A stretch of 9,879 nucleotides of DNA from contig JAGLKS010000005.1 of assembly GCA_023140905.1 (NCBI GenBank), positions 1 to 9,879 on the forward strand, given 5' to 3'. How positions within the stretch are numbered: the stretch's first letter is position 1; every line of letters starts with the position of its first letter. Origin of the DNA: Alphaproteobacteria bacterium. Lineage in GTDB: Bacteria; Pseudomonadota; Alphaproteobacteria; Micavibrionales; Micavibrionaceae. The position numbers and the translations under genes are program-made. This document shows positions 1 through 6,052 of this stretch, in pieces. The notes beneath the pieces were generated by a model that worked only from the letters and a program-made list of their open reading frames with translations, was not told the origin of the DNA and ran no database searches.

Positions 1-342
1 AACGAAGATCCTGTGCTGCAAACTATGGCTGAGCTATATGCAACGATATGGCATGCCACGCAGGGCTCTCCTGTTACTGCAAAGCAAATTATAGATTTTG
101 CTTGCGAAAAAGTAATGGATGATCTGGACGACTATGATAGTCCATATGTTTATCCTGAATTGCGCGAAGCCTTAATAAACGCCATAGGAGACAATAAAAA
201 CTATCTTACAGCGAGACGGCTGGGCAATTGGTTACGTCGTCATAAGGGGCGTATATGCAACGGCATGAGGCTTGAAAACAAAACAGATGGTCACGGGCAT
301 GCTGCGCAATGGTGGCTGGTCAAAATTGATAAGAAGGAATAA
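1..342 (+). CDS. C-terminal part of a phage/plasmid helicase-primase-like protein (partial)
   Basis: The reading frame is open from base 1, so the gene begins outside the window; the GTG at 13 is internal. About 113 residues remain. The tail contains LGNWLRRHKGRICNGMRLE followed by a WWLVKI strand. From memory this kind of ending (a small basic winged-helix-like segment with a GRI..G.R.E core) is common at the C-terminus of AAA-type replicative helicase/primase proteins of prophages, satellites and integrated plasmids. No catalytic motif is visible because the ATPase part is missing, so the assignment rests on the tail and on context: the neighbours also look like accessory-element genes. It could instead be another DNA-binding protein of such an element. 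It converges with the minus-strand genes at 357..1115. Confidence 0.5.
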   Translation, partial: NEDPVLQTMAELYATIWHATQGSPVTAKQIIDFACEKVMDDLDDYDSPYVYPELREALINAIGDNKNYLTARRLGNWLRRHKGRICNGMRLENKTDGHGHAAQWWLVKIDKKE

Positions 343-450
343 GCGGTCTTCGCGGTCTATTTCCACACGCAGCAAAATAAGAATGAGACTATATGTTTGC
401 CTTCGAATTTAATTGCTTTGGATTTTGACCGCTTCTCACCGCGAAACCGC
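343..450. repeat. Cluster of five GCGGT/ACCGC pentamers downstream of the helicase-like gene
   Basis: GCGGT occurs at 343..347 and 352..356, and its complement ACCGC at 428..432, 438..442 and 446..450, in an otherwise AT-rich stretch. The first pair, GCGGTCTTCGCGGT, is nearly the inverse complement of ACCGCGAAACCGC at 438..450. Such short iterated words next to a replication gene can be initiator binding sites, but the 428..450 part also lies inside a possible minus-strand ORF, so the pattern could be coding or a chance cluster. Confidence 0.3.
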
Positions 451-635
451 GAATATGAGAACAGATAAAAACAGTTTATGTGTTTTCTCACGAAGATCAT
501 GGCCACTGAGCCATACATAGCACCACCGTTGCCCTCTTCTACGAGGTTCCCCTCACAATATGAGGCGCGAGGGTATTTCGCGCCGCCCAATTTATAACCA
601 CACAGAGTGAAAAACCAATATGAAAACAGAGACAT
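357..635 (-). CDS. Possible small phage-type protein, 92 aa
   Basis: This 92-residue frame starts a few bases beyond the stop of the 642..1115 gene on the same strand, so it could be the second gene of that operon. It contains NLVEEGNGGAMYGSVAMIFV followed by RKHINCFYLFSYSRFRGEK. From memory this resembles small ORFs (Ash-like or Icd-like) annotated next to primase genes in phages and P4-type satellites; I cannot confirm a family. The start codon has only a weak ribosome binding site (GTGGTGA directly abutting the ATG). A GC-rich hairpin at 564..584 lies inside the frame. The region could instead act as a structured RNA, with the ORF being incidental. No function is proposed. Confidence 0.35.
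   Translation of the reverse strand: MSLFSYWFFTLCGYKLGGAKYPRASYCEGNLVEEGNGGAMYGSVAMIFVRKHINCFYLFSYSRFRGEKRSKSKAIKFEGKHIVSFLFCCVWK
564..584. repeat. GC-rich hairpin (7-bp arms, 7-base loop)
   Basis: GGCGCGA at 564..570 and TCGCGCC at 578..584 are perfect inverted arms around GGGTATT. A shorter inverted repeat, CCTCA/TGAGG at 551..555 and 561..565, abuts it and partly competes. There is no T-run on either side, so this is not an ordinary terminator. It could be a structure in an RNA of the element. Confidence 0.5.
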
Positions 636-641
636 TCACCA

Positions 642-1115
642 CTAATCAGGAAATTCAATATCAGCGACAGCCCAGCGCTCTTCCGGCGTATTAAACATTT
701 TAGAACGAGCAACCTTATTCAAACGCTCATCCTCCTCGAGAGTAATAACAGCCAACTTCCAATATCGTTCAACCAAGCCCCCCATGCTTTCTTGGTTAAG
801 CTTCTGCTCATAATAAAGCTCCATAACCTTTCGAGCAAATTCTCTGCATGGGGTGCCATGTTCAACACGAAAGTGATTTTTCGGTTTTGCGTCAGGAAAT
901 TCTTCCCGAACCTCAAGTGCTGCGACAGACCATAAATCAACTTTATCAGCATGGTGAGGTGTTGCAGAACCACCCATATACAACGTTGCATAAACATCCG
1001 CAAAATGTTCTAGAATTCTGATGGCCAAATTCTCTGTAACACCAATTTCCGTCATCTCATCAAAATGGCGACATGCAAGGCTTATCTGTTCAATTGTTAT
1101 AGCGTTCTTTGACAT
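642..1115 (-). CDS. Conserved-looking accessory-element protein, 157 aa, function unknown
   Basis: The frame is open to an ATG at 1151 (169 aa), but the ATG at 1115 is preferred because the extra 12 residues are a run of leucines (MHKFLLLLLQKV) unlike the rest. Neither start has a clear Shine-Dalgarno sequence. The protein is soluble and mainly alpha-helical in appearance, with no signal peptide. Its middle reads EHGTPCREFARKVMELYYE, followed by LVERYWKLAVITLEEDERLN and a tail SKMFNTPEERW. I recall similar unassigned proteins in alphaproteobacterial mobile elements, but I cannot name a family. It is divergent from the XRE-type gene at 1264, with a shared control region between them. A role within the same accessory element is inferred from position only. 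Confidence 0.7.
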   Translation of the reverse strand: MSKNAITIEQISLACRHFDEMTEIGVTENLAIRILEHFADVYATLYMGGSATPHHADKVDLWSVAALEVREEFPDAKPKNHFRVEHGTPCREFARKVMELYYEQKLNQESMGGLVERYWKLAVITLEEDERLNKVARSKMFNTPEERWAVADIEFPD

Positions 1116-1154
1116 GACTTTTTGCAGAAGCAGCAAGAGGAATTTGTGCATTAT

Positions 1155-1245
1155 TCACACAAACAATGTGACTGATAGTCTATATAATCAGTTCTCTCCA
1201 TGCAAGATTTATGTGTCTCATAGTCCGTAGACCAGAAGTCACATT
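1155..1245. promoter_or_regulatory. Divergent control region with repeated TCACA/TGTGA half-sites
   Basis: TCACA (1155..1159) and TGTGA (1167..1171) form a 17-bp interrupted palindrome just before the minus-strand gene. The 9-mer AATGTGACT (1165..1173) recurs as its exact inverse, AGTCACATT, at 1237..1245, just before the XRE gene. A TATAAT at 1183..1188 (+) lies between them, with no good -35 element. The layout fits an XRE repressor controlling both directions, with half-sites near each start. That the regulator binds here is inference. Confidence 0.45.
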
Positions 1246-1263
1246 ATATGGCCTGCTTGATGA

Positions 1264-1809
1264 ATGGAAATTCGTCATCAGGTTGGAGCAAGAATACAAA
1301 AAGTCAGGAAAGAAGCAGGCCTCTCTCAAGAGGGCCTTGCCCTTGAAGCTGGCTTGAATAGAACATATATCAGCCATGTGTCCGCTGAAAAAGAGCATAA
1401 AGAACACCTCAAGGATGCATGTGAAAAAAGGCTAGAGAACGGGGGCTTGTTAGCCACCTACATACTTATCGGCATTAATAGTAATTATGGACTAAATCAT
1501 CTAAAGGGAAAAGTTACAACACTATTAAAACCTATACCTATGCCTGAAAGCCACGATATGACTGACTACAATCATATCAATAGTTTGAATGGGATAAACA
1601 AATGGCCCTATGGGTGGCCGTTGAAAGTTGTTTGTACTCTTCCAACAGAAAAATGCCCTAAGTTAAAGTACATAATTGAGTCTATAAATGGGCCGAACAC
1701 TTTCCAAAACTGGACTAAACAATTCTCTTCAACCAAACCTGCCAAATTATTTAAAGATGAAAGTAAAGCTTTGCAGACATTTTTTGAGCCTTTTTTTAGT
1801 TTTAATTAA
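1264..1809 (+). pseudogene. XRE-type (HTH_3) repressor, apparently frameshifted after helix 3
   Basis: Residues 6..39 match the first three helices of a Cro/CI-type helix-turn-helix: IQKVRKEAGLSQEGLALEAG, then LNRTYIS. In the family TYIS is followed by a G.ERG.RN..I..I..IA..L pattern completing helices 4 and 5. Here the frame instead reads SAEKEHKEHLKD. The shifted frame starting at 1394 reads SIKNTSRM before a TAG at 1433, which resembles the missing helix 4. This suggests a small deletion between about 1381 and 1393. The original frame then stays open for about 130 codons to 1809, a long tail I do not recognise; it may be a fusion to another gene or chance. No Shine-Dalgarno sequence precedes the ATG. 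If it were intact it would be a DNA-binding repressor of the divergent gene. Confidence 0.55.
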
Positions 1810-1915
1810 AAGGGGTTACACATATCTACAATGTCTAGAATACTGCCAATATCGGGTTTAAGTCCTAGGCCACAAAACTAATCCTCGCTAACGATATCAA
1901 GAGAAGGAAAAAAGT

Positions 1916-3160
1916 TTAAAAACCCAAAAAATCTTTTTCTTGATCTGAGAGACGCGCATAGACCTCTTCTCCAAAAATGCTGGAAATTAGAGTCTGCTTC
2001 ACTTGATCACCTTCTTTTTTCAGCAAATCCAATAACGAACCAAGATTTGTGCAATCACCAAACGCAGCACCATATCCCTCAGGAATATCTTTCAATCTCC
2101 TAATAACATCTGCATACGAATAACCTTTTTTATTATTCCAAGCTAAATCTTTATGGTCACGAACTTTAAGCTTAGCTCTTTCAAAGGTTGCATCCGGAAT
2201 CTTACGATTGTACTTACCATTCCTTTGCCTATAAATGGACACCCCCAGAAAGGTGACATCCTCGTTAGGAGGAACTATCACAGATTTATCCCCTGTCCCA
2301 AGGGCAGGAATACCCAATTTTTCTTTTCTCAGCTCTTCCTCAACAAATGAGAATATCTGATTAGCTTCATCTTCATCTGAGGCAAACGCAATAATATCGT
2401 CAGCATAACGAACGAGCTTCAACCCTCTACTCTCTACCTTCCTATCAAATTTATTTAATATCAAATTGGACAAGAGTGGCGATAAAGGCATGCCTTGCCG
2501 AAGTCCAACCTTTGACTTAATTCCATTATCACTAATTATTCCTTGAAGATCTTTATCTCTGGGTATCTCAAGTTCACAATCAATTGCTTTTTCAATTAAA
2601 GGTACAAGACTGGAAGCACCCAACCTACTTCCAACCAGTTTTTTTAATTCCGCACGTGGGATTTGATCAAAGAACTTAGAAATATCTGTTTTAACAACCC
2701 ACTTATACTGATCCCGATATTTTATAGCCGCATTAATTGCACCATGAACACTTTGCTCTCTGCCTTTTCTAACACCATAACTCACTGTTGTATTAGTTTT
2801 TAAACGATCACGTTCTTTCACGTATTTCGAATCCCAAGTAAGGCTTCTCAATATCAGCCTTTGAACAAGCCTATCTCTAATGGTGGGAATACATATTATT
2901 CTGTGTCCCCCTCCATTCTTTTCGATTGGAAATGCTTTCAACTTCTTGAACTCAAAAGTTCCATCAACAAGTTGCCGGTTTATTTCACGAAAATTAGTTT
3001 CTAAACGCCCCTTAAATGTATAAGCCGTTTCTCCGTCTATACCACGTGCACCACCAGAGCCTCTGGAATCATTGGAGTCACTCCAAGCTTCCCTAACCTT
3101 TTTTACTGATGCAATTTGTTGTGGCTTTGGATACGCCCTGTCCGCTTGGTTGAAAACCAT
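1916..3160 (-). CDS. Stand-alone reverse transcriptase (group II intron/DRT-like), 414 aa
   Basis: RNA-directed DNA polymerase. Motifs in order: ARGIDGETAYTF (RT1, about 38..49); RIICIPTIRDRLVQRLI (RT2, about 87..103); VVKTDISKFFDQIP (RT3, first catalytic Asp at 159); LRQGMPLSPLLSNLILN (RT4, about 220..236); RYADD (RT5, catalytic Asp 254 and 255); LGIPALGTGDKSV (RT6); VTFLGVSIYR (RT7, about 302..311). The catalytic core is complete. The remaining 100 residues do not look like a group II intron maturase X domain or an HNH endonuclease, and I see no domain V RNA downstream, so it is probably not an intron protein. Stand-alone RTs of this size are often anti-phage RTs (DRT, unknown-group RTs) or group-II-like relics; the exact class cannot be read here. 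The start at 3160 is supported by AGGA at 3170..3173, 9 bases upstream. It is convergent with the broken repressor. Confidence 0.88.
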   Translation of the reverse strand: MVFNQADRAYPKPQQIASVKKVREAWSDSNDSRGSGGARGIDGETAYTFKGRLETNFREINRQLVDGTFEFKKLKAFPIEKNGGGHRIICIPTIRDRLVQRLILRSLTWDSKYVKERDRLKTNTTVSYGVRKGREQSVHGAINAAIKYRDQYKWVVKTDISKFFDQIPRAELKKLVGSRLGASSLVPLIEKAIDCELEIPRDKDLQGIISDNGIKSKVGLRQGMPLSPLLSNLILNKFDRKVESRGLKLVRYADDIIAFASDEDEANQIFSFVEEELRKEKLGIPALGTGDKSVIVPPNEDVTFLGVSIYRQRNGKYNRKIPDATFERAKLKVRDHKDLAWNNKKGYSYADVIRRLKDIPEGYGAAFGDCTNLGSLLDLLKKEGDQVKQTLISSIFGEEVYARLSDQEKDFLGF

Positions 3161-3185
3161 ATCATAACATCCTATTCAACCAAGC
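3144..3185 (-). promoter_or_regulatory. Start-codon hairpin of the reverse transcriptase
   Basis: GCTTGGTTGAA at 3144..3154 and its exact complement TTCAACCAAGC at 3175..3185 form an 11-bp perfect stem. The 20-base loop (3155..3174) contains the AGGA ribosome binding site (3170..3173) and the ATG (3158..3160). The inner arm lies within the first codons (V-F-N-Q-A). Presenting the ribosome binding site in a hairpin loop recalls domain IVa of group II introns, where the intron RT binds over its own start and represses translation. Autoregulation here is inference. Confidence 0.6.
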
Positions 3186-3360
3186 TAGAGGCTGTGAAGT
3201 TGAATTTCACAAACACCTTAATGAGTAACCCCAAGGGGCGCATCATTGGTTTGCTACCTTCCAACTGTAACATGGGTTGCGATGAACAGTCACCAACTTG
3301 TTTCCAGATAATCTGGCAGGTGGGAAAACAGGGCAATTCTACCCCAATAACTATATTATA
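3186..3360 (-). promoter_or_regulatory. Structured leader of the reverse transcriptase, possible ncRNA
   Basis: Between tRNA-Gln and the RT lies about 200 bases without a gene. A perfect TATAAT on the minus strand (3355..3360) would start a leader of roughly 190 bases; a matching -35 is not clear. The leader contains a short hairpin at 3304..3316 (CCAGAT/ATCTGG arms) and a hairpin at 3194..3210 (GTGAA/TTCAC arms, 7-base loop ATTCAAC on the minus strand). That loop is exactly complementary to the 7 bases GTTGAAT (3180..3174) in the 5' arm of the start-codon hairpin. Several defence RTs carry a templating ncRNA directly upstream. Whether this leader is one cannot be decided from sequence alone. 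Confidence 0.4.
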
Positions 3361-3384
3361 ACAACAATCATTTACAAGAAAAAT

Positions 3385-3459
3385 TGGCTGGGGTGGCAGG
3401 ATTCGAACCTGCGAATACCGCTACCAAAAAGCGGTGCCTTACCACTTGGCCACACCCCA
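3385..3459 (-). tRNA. tRNA-Gln (anticodon UUG)
   Basis: Acceptor arms TGGGGTG and CACCCCA pair, followed by discriminator G and an encoded CCA (TGG at 3385..3387 on the plus strand). The anticodon stem is CCGCT/AGCGG around the loop TTTTGGT, giving UUG. The T-arm is GCAGG/CCTGC around TTCGAAT. The total of 75 bases is normal and all arms are intact, so it should be functional. Its 3' end faces the accessory genes on the left. This is the usual orientation for an integration site, but no second att copy lies in the window. Confidence 0.96.
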
Positions 3460-3589
3460 GCAAGAGATGTATATATTTTCACATAATCCGAACCCTGACA
3501 GGGGGGCGCGAAAGGTAAACTCCAGCGCCAATATGGATCATAACCAAGAACAGCAAACCATTCATAACACCTTCACATAAAAGGAAGAA

Positions 3590-3665
3590 TGGTGCCGCAA
3601 CCAAGATTCGAACTCGGGGCCTGATGATTACAAATCAACTGCTCTACCAACTGAGCTATTGCGGC
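3590..3665 (-). tRNA. tRNA-Thr (anticodon UGU)
   Basis: Acceptor arms GCCGCAA and TTGCGGC pair, followed by A and an encoded CCA (3590..3592). The D-arm is GCTC/GAGC, and the anticodon loop TTTGTAA gives UGU. The T-arm is CCGAG/CTTGG with one G-U pair. The anticodon stem GTTGA/TCATC has a T-T mismatch at position 28/42, while the other four pairs are good. It is probably functional; the mismatch is the only irregularity. Confidence 0.93.
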
Positions 3666-3762
3666 GTACACTATTCTCATCCACCTTATTATAACCTTTT
3701 TACAGATCGGGGTAAGATGGCAACCCCTTAAAAACCAAGCACTCCACAACGAAGACCGTTTA

Positions 3763-3802
3763 ATTACAAATCAACTGCTCTACCAACTGAGCTATTGCGG
3801 CG
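3763..3802 (-). repeat. Duplicated 5' half of tRNA-Thr (tRNA relic)
   Basis: Forty bases are identical to 3627..3666, that is, the tRNA-Thr 5' end through D-arm, anticodon stem and anticodon loop, plus one flanking base. The match stops just beyond the anticodon loop, and the rest (minus strand, TAAACGGTCTTCG) is unrelated, so no complete tRNA can form. The repeat offset is 136 bp. A break at the anticodon loop is a typical crossover position of tyrosine-integrase elements that use tRNA genes. A simple local duplication would also explain it. Confidence 0.85.
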
Positions 3803-4132
3803 CACAAACTCTTTACTAATCTCTTTAATATCCTCATCAAAGACACTAGCTAGATCGAAGCCTCATATCAACTTTTCGAAACATTCTTCTATACGAGCTA
3901 TAAATTTTTGTCCAGCACAAAATAGAGGATATAGCCCAATAATTAAACTCTGTAAATGATAACAACTTTAAAATTCCACACTTCTTTTGATATTATTTAA
4001 AGAAACTCGCATGCGTGCGCGCAAAACATGCACATTATCTTTTTGCCGATAAAAGTTTAACCCATTGTATTGATTCATTATTATCAGCCCATATGTCTCT
4101 AAAATAATGGTCTATAACCTTATGATAAAGCC
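3803..4132. other. Gene-poor AT-rich stretch between the tRNA relic and the IS remnant
   Basis: No convincing gene is seen on either strand. The longest protein-like piece is a 33-codon minus-strand stretch without a start codon, ending at 4035 (reads HYFRDIWADN). It runs up to the IS edge at 4136, and the stop TAA would precede it in the pre-insertion sequence, so it is at best a gene scrap. The one outstanding feature is a 16-base strictly alternating pyrimidine-purine tract at 4008..4023. Confidence 0.5.
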
Positions 4133-4136
4133 TATA

Positions 4137-4500
4137 GGCCCCTCTGCAAAATGTAATTGATCTTAATGATTGATATTTTCAGCATCTATAATTTTTGTTA
4201 CATCCTGTTTTTTTCGCTGTGGTTTGTATTTTTCCTTATTTTAGACACACTTATCCTGTTGATAGCATCTGTTTTCGACATAGATACAGGTTTGATAATG
4301 CGCAAAGTATTGTAAATTGTGATGCATTTTTAGCAAGCTCTTTATAGCGTAGTTTTCTGTGTCCCCATTGTTCTTTATATAACGTGAAACGGATGTTCTA
4401 CCTTGGCTCTGAGCGAAGAATGTTTGCGTTTCATCAGGTATTTCATACTTCTTTGCACGATATTGTTCTACAACATTTCTATGGCTTTTGCAGAGGATCC
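4137..4500 (-). mobile_element. Internally deleted IS5-family element (MITE-like), 364 bp
   Basis: Terminal inverted repeats: GGCCCCTCTGCAAAA at 4137..4151, and on the minus strand GGATCCTCTGCAAAA at 4500..4486, 13 of 15 matching. TATA flanks both ends (4133..4136 and 4501..4504) and is a plausible target duplication, although it also extends the inverted repeat. Reading the minus strand, the element has the IS 5' end and first transposase codons joined directly to the transposase C-terminus, so most of the gene is missing. The last 82 bp (4423..4504) recur at 8741..8822 with 10 mismatches. The transposase C-terminal signature places it in the IS5 family; the subgroup is not determinable. It lies 21 bp beyond the purF stop and could move only if a full-length relative supplied transposase. 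Confidence 0.8.
4251..4458 (-). pseudogene. IS5-family transposase remnant with internal deletion and frameshift
   Basis: From a GTG at 4458 the frame reads MQRSMKYLMKRK, the N-terminus shared with the remnant at 8776, and jumps directly to HSSLRAKVEHPFHVI, part of the conserved C-terminal region of IS5-family transposases. An in-frame TAA follows at 4375..4377. One extra base there shifts the frame; read past it, the protein continues as GHRKLRYKELAKNASQF and LCALSNLYLCRKQ to a TAA at 4251. This is the normal end of the family (RYRGLAKN...ALSNLY). The catalytic DDE core, several hundred residues, is absent, so the product is inactive. Confidence 0.8.
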
Positions 4501-4525
4501 TATATTAGTTGGAGAAGCTATCTTT

Positions 4526-6052
4526 CTATCCTTCAGAAAAAAGGTCTACACATTGGCTACCATTATAAACACCATCACGCTCGCGTTTTGAAGCATCATT
4601 GCGTTGTTCTTCAAGGCGTTTGAAATAAAGATCATCAATGTCGCCTGTGACATATTCTCCATTGAAAACAGAACAGTCAAAATTACGTGGCGTGCTGCAT
4701 TCATCGCTTGGTGTGGCTGCTTTGATAAGATCTTCAAGATCTTGATAAATAATCCAGTCTGCGCCGATTTCCTGACAGATTTCGTCTTCTGTGCGGTTAT
4801 GAGCAACAAGCTCTGATTTTACAGGCATGTCAATGCCATAAACATTAGGATAAAGAACCGGCGGAGATGCTGAGGCAAAATAGACTTTTCTTGCTCCGGC
4901 TTCGCGGGCCATATCTACAATTTTTTTCGATGTTGTTCCACGTACAATAGAATCATCAACCAATAAAACGTTTTTATCCTGAAATTCTAATGGAATTGCA
5001 TTGAGTTTTTGTTTCACTGATTTTTCACGTTCAGCTTGACCGGGCATAATAAAGGTACGGCCAATATAGCGGTTCTTAACAAAGCCCTCACGGAATTTCA
5101 GACCTAATGAGTTTGCTAATTCTATAGCACTGGGACGACTGGATTCAGGAATTGGAATAACAACATCAATATCATGATCCGGGAATTTACGCATAATTTT
5201 TTGAGATAGATACTTACCCATGCGTACACGTGTTTTATAAACCAGACTACCTTCGATAATTGAGTCAGGACGCGCAAAATACACATATTCAAAAATACAA
5301 GGTGCAGCAAGACGAGCGCCGTTGCAAACTTTACTATGAAAATTGCCGTCTTGGTCAATGTAGACAATCTCACCAGCCTTGATATCGCGTTCTATTTTGT
5401 AGCCTAATGCATCCAGAGCAACGCTTTCTGAAGCAATCATATAATCGGTGGTGCCATCTTTATTCTTACGGCTACCGTAGATGAGAGGGCGAATACCGTT
5501 GGGATCACGAAATCCAAACATACCATAACCAGAAAGCATTCCTACGACTGCGTAAGCTCCACGGCAACGCTTGTATAAGCTTTCCATCGCAGTAAACATA
5601 TCTTCTGCTGTGAGATTCATTTTTCCAAGTTTTTGTAATTCATGAGCAATTACATTGAGTAAAACTTCGGAATCTGAATTTGTATTAACGTGGCGAAGAT
5701 CTGATTTAAATAACTCACTCGTGAGTTCTTCTTGATTCGTTAAGTTCCCATTATGGGCAACAACAATGCCATAAGGAGAATTTACGTAAAGAGGCTGGGC
5801 TTCAGCAGAACAAGATCCCCCTGCGGTTGGGTAGCGAACATGTCCTATGCCGCAATTTCCGTGTAAATGGGTCATATGTTTCAGAGTGAAGATATCGCGT
5901 ACCATTCCATTATTTTTACGAAGGAAAAACTTTCCATCTGATTCTGTAACAATGCCGGCGGCATCTTGGCCGCGGTGTTGTAATATAGTCAAGGCATCAT
6001 AAAGATCGTGGTTAACAGGAGAATGGGAGAAAATTCCAACAATACCGCACAT
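4526..6052 (-). CDS. purF: Amidophosphoribosyltransferase (glutamine PRPP amidotransferase)
   Basis: Catalyses the first committed step of de novo purine synthesis in the cytoplasm: glutamine + PRPP + water to 5-phosphoribosylamine + glutamate + PPi. MCGIVGIF starts directly with the N-terminal nucleophile Cys2 and no propeptide, as in E. coli; the FeS-type propeptide of Bacillus-like enzymes is missing. Glutaminase domain about 2..235: HVRYPTAGG (71..79), AHNGNLTN (99..106), NSDSE (125..129). Phosphoribosyltransferase domain after that: VVIPIPESS, GFVKNRYIGRTF, and the PRPP loop VLLVDDSIVRGTTS (362..375). At 508 aa it matches the roughly 505-aa E. coli protein and resembles it throughout, including FECSVFNG-like FDCSVFNGEYVTGD near the end. 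The start is fixed by the mature Cys. The upstream ribosome binding site is weak. No cvpA, purL or other purine gene adjoins it here. Confidence 0.98.
   Translation of the reverse strand: MCGIVGIFSHSPVNHDLYDALTILQHRGQDAAGIVTESDGKFFLRKNNGMVRDIFTLKHMTHLHGNCGIGHVRYPTAGGSCSAEAQPLYVNSPYGIVVAHNGNLTNQEELTSELFKSDLRHVNTNSDSEVLLNVIAHELQKLGKMNLTAEDMFTAMESLYKRCRGAYAVVGMLSGYGMFGFRDPNGIRPLIYGSRKNKDGTTDYMIASESVALDALGYKIERDIKAGEIVYIDQDGNFHSKVCNGARLAAPCIFEYVYFARPDSIIEGSLVYKTRVRMGKYLSQKIMRKFPDHDIDVVIPIPESSRPSAIELANSLGLKFREGFVKNRYIGRTFIMPGQAEREKSVKQKLNAIPLEFQDKNVLLVDDSIVRGTTSKKIVDMAREAGARKVYFASASPPVLYPNVYGIDMPVKSELVAHNRTEDEICQEIGADWIIYQDLEDLIKAATPSDECSTPRNFDCSVFNGEYVTGDIDDLYFKRLEEQRNDASKRERDGVYNGSQCVDLFSEG

Noticed and set aside
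1810..1915. Possible group II intron domain V or terminator downstream of the reverse transcriptase
   Set aside because: No 34-base domain V-like hairpin and no GC stem followed by a T-run is visible on the minus strand.
3385..3459. tRNA-Gln as the proven attachment site of the left-hand element
   Set aside because: Orientation fits, but no repeated 3' tRNA segment and no integrase gene lie in the window, so it stays a possibility only.
4035..4136. 33-codon minus-strand open stretch (contains HYFRDIWADN) abutting the IS edge
   Set aside because: It has no start codon, a stop precedes it in the reconstructed pre-insertion sequence, and an open stretch of this length is easily reached by chance in AT-rich DNA.
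4384..4623. Plus-strand ORFs over the IS end and purF 3' end
   Set aside because: They are antisense to the transposase remnant and purF, which explain the sequence fully.
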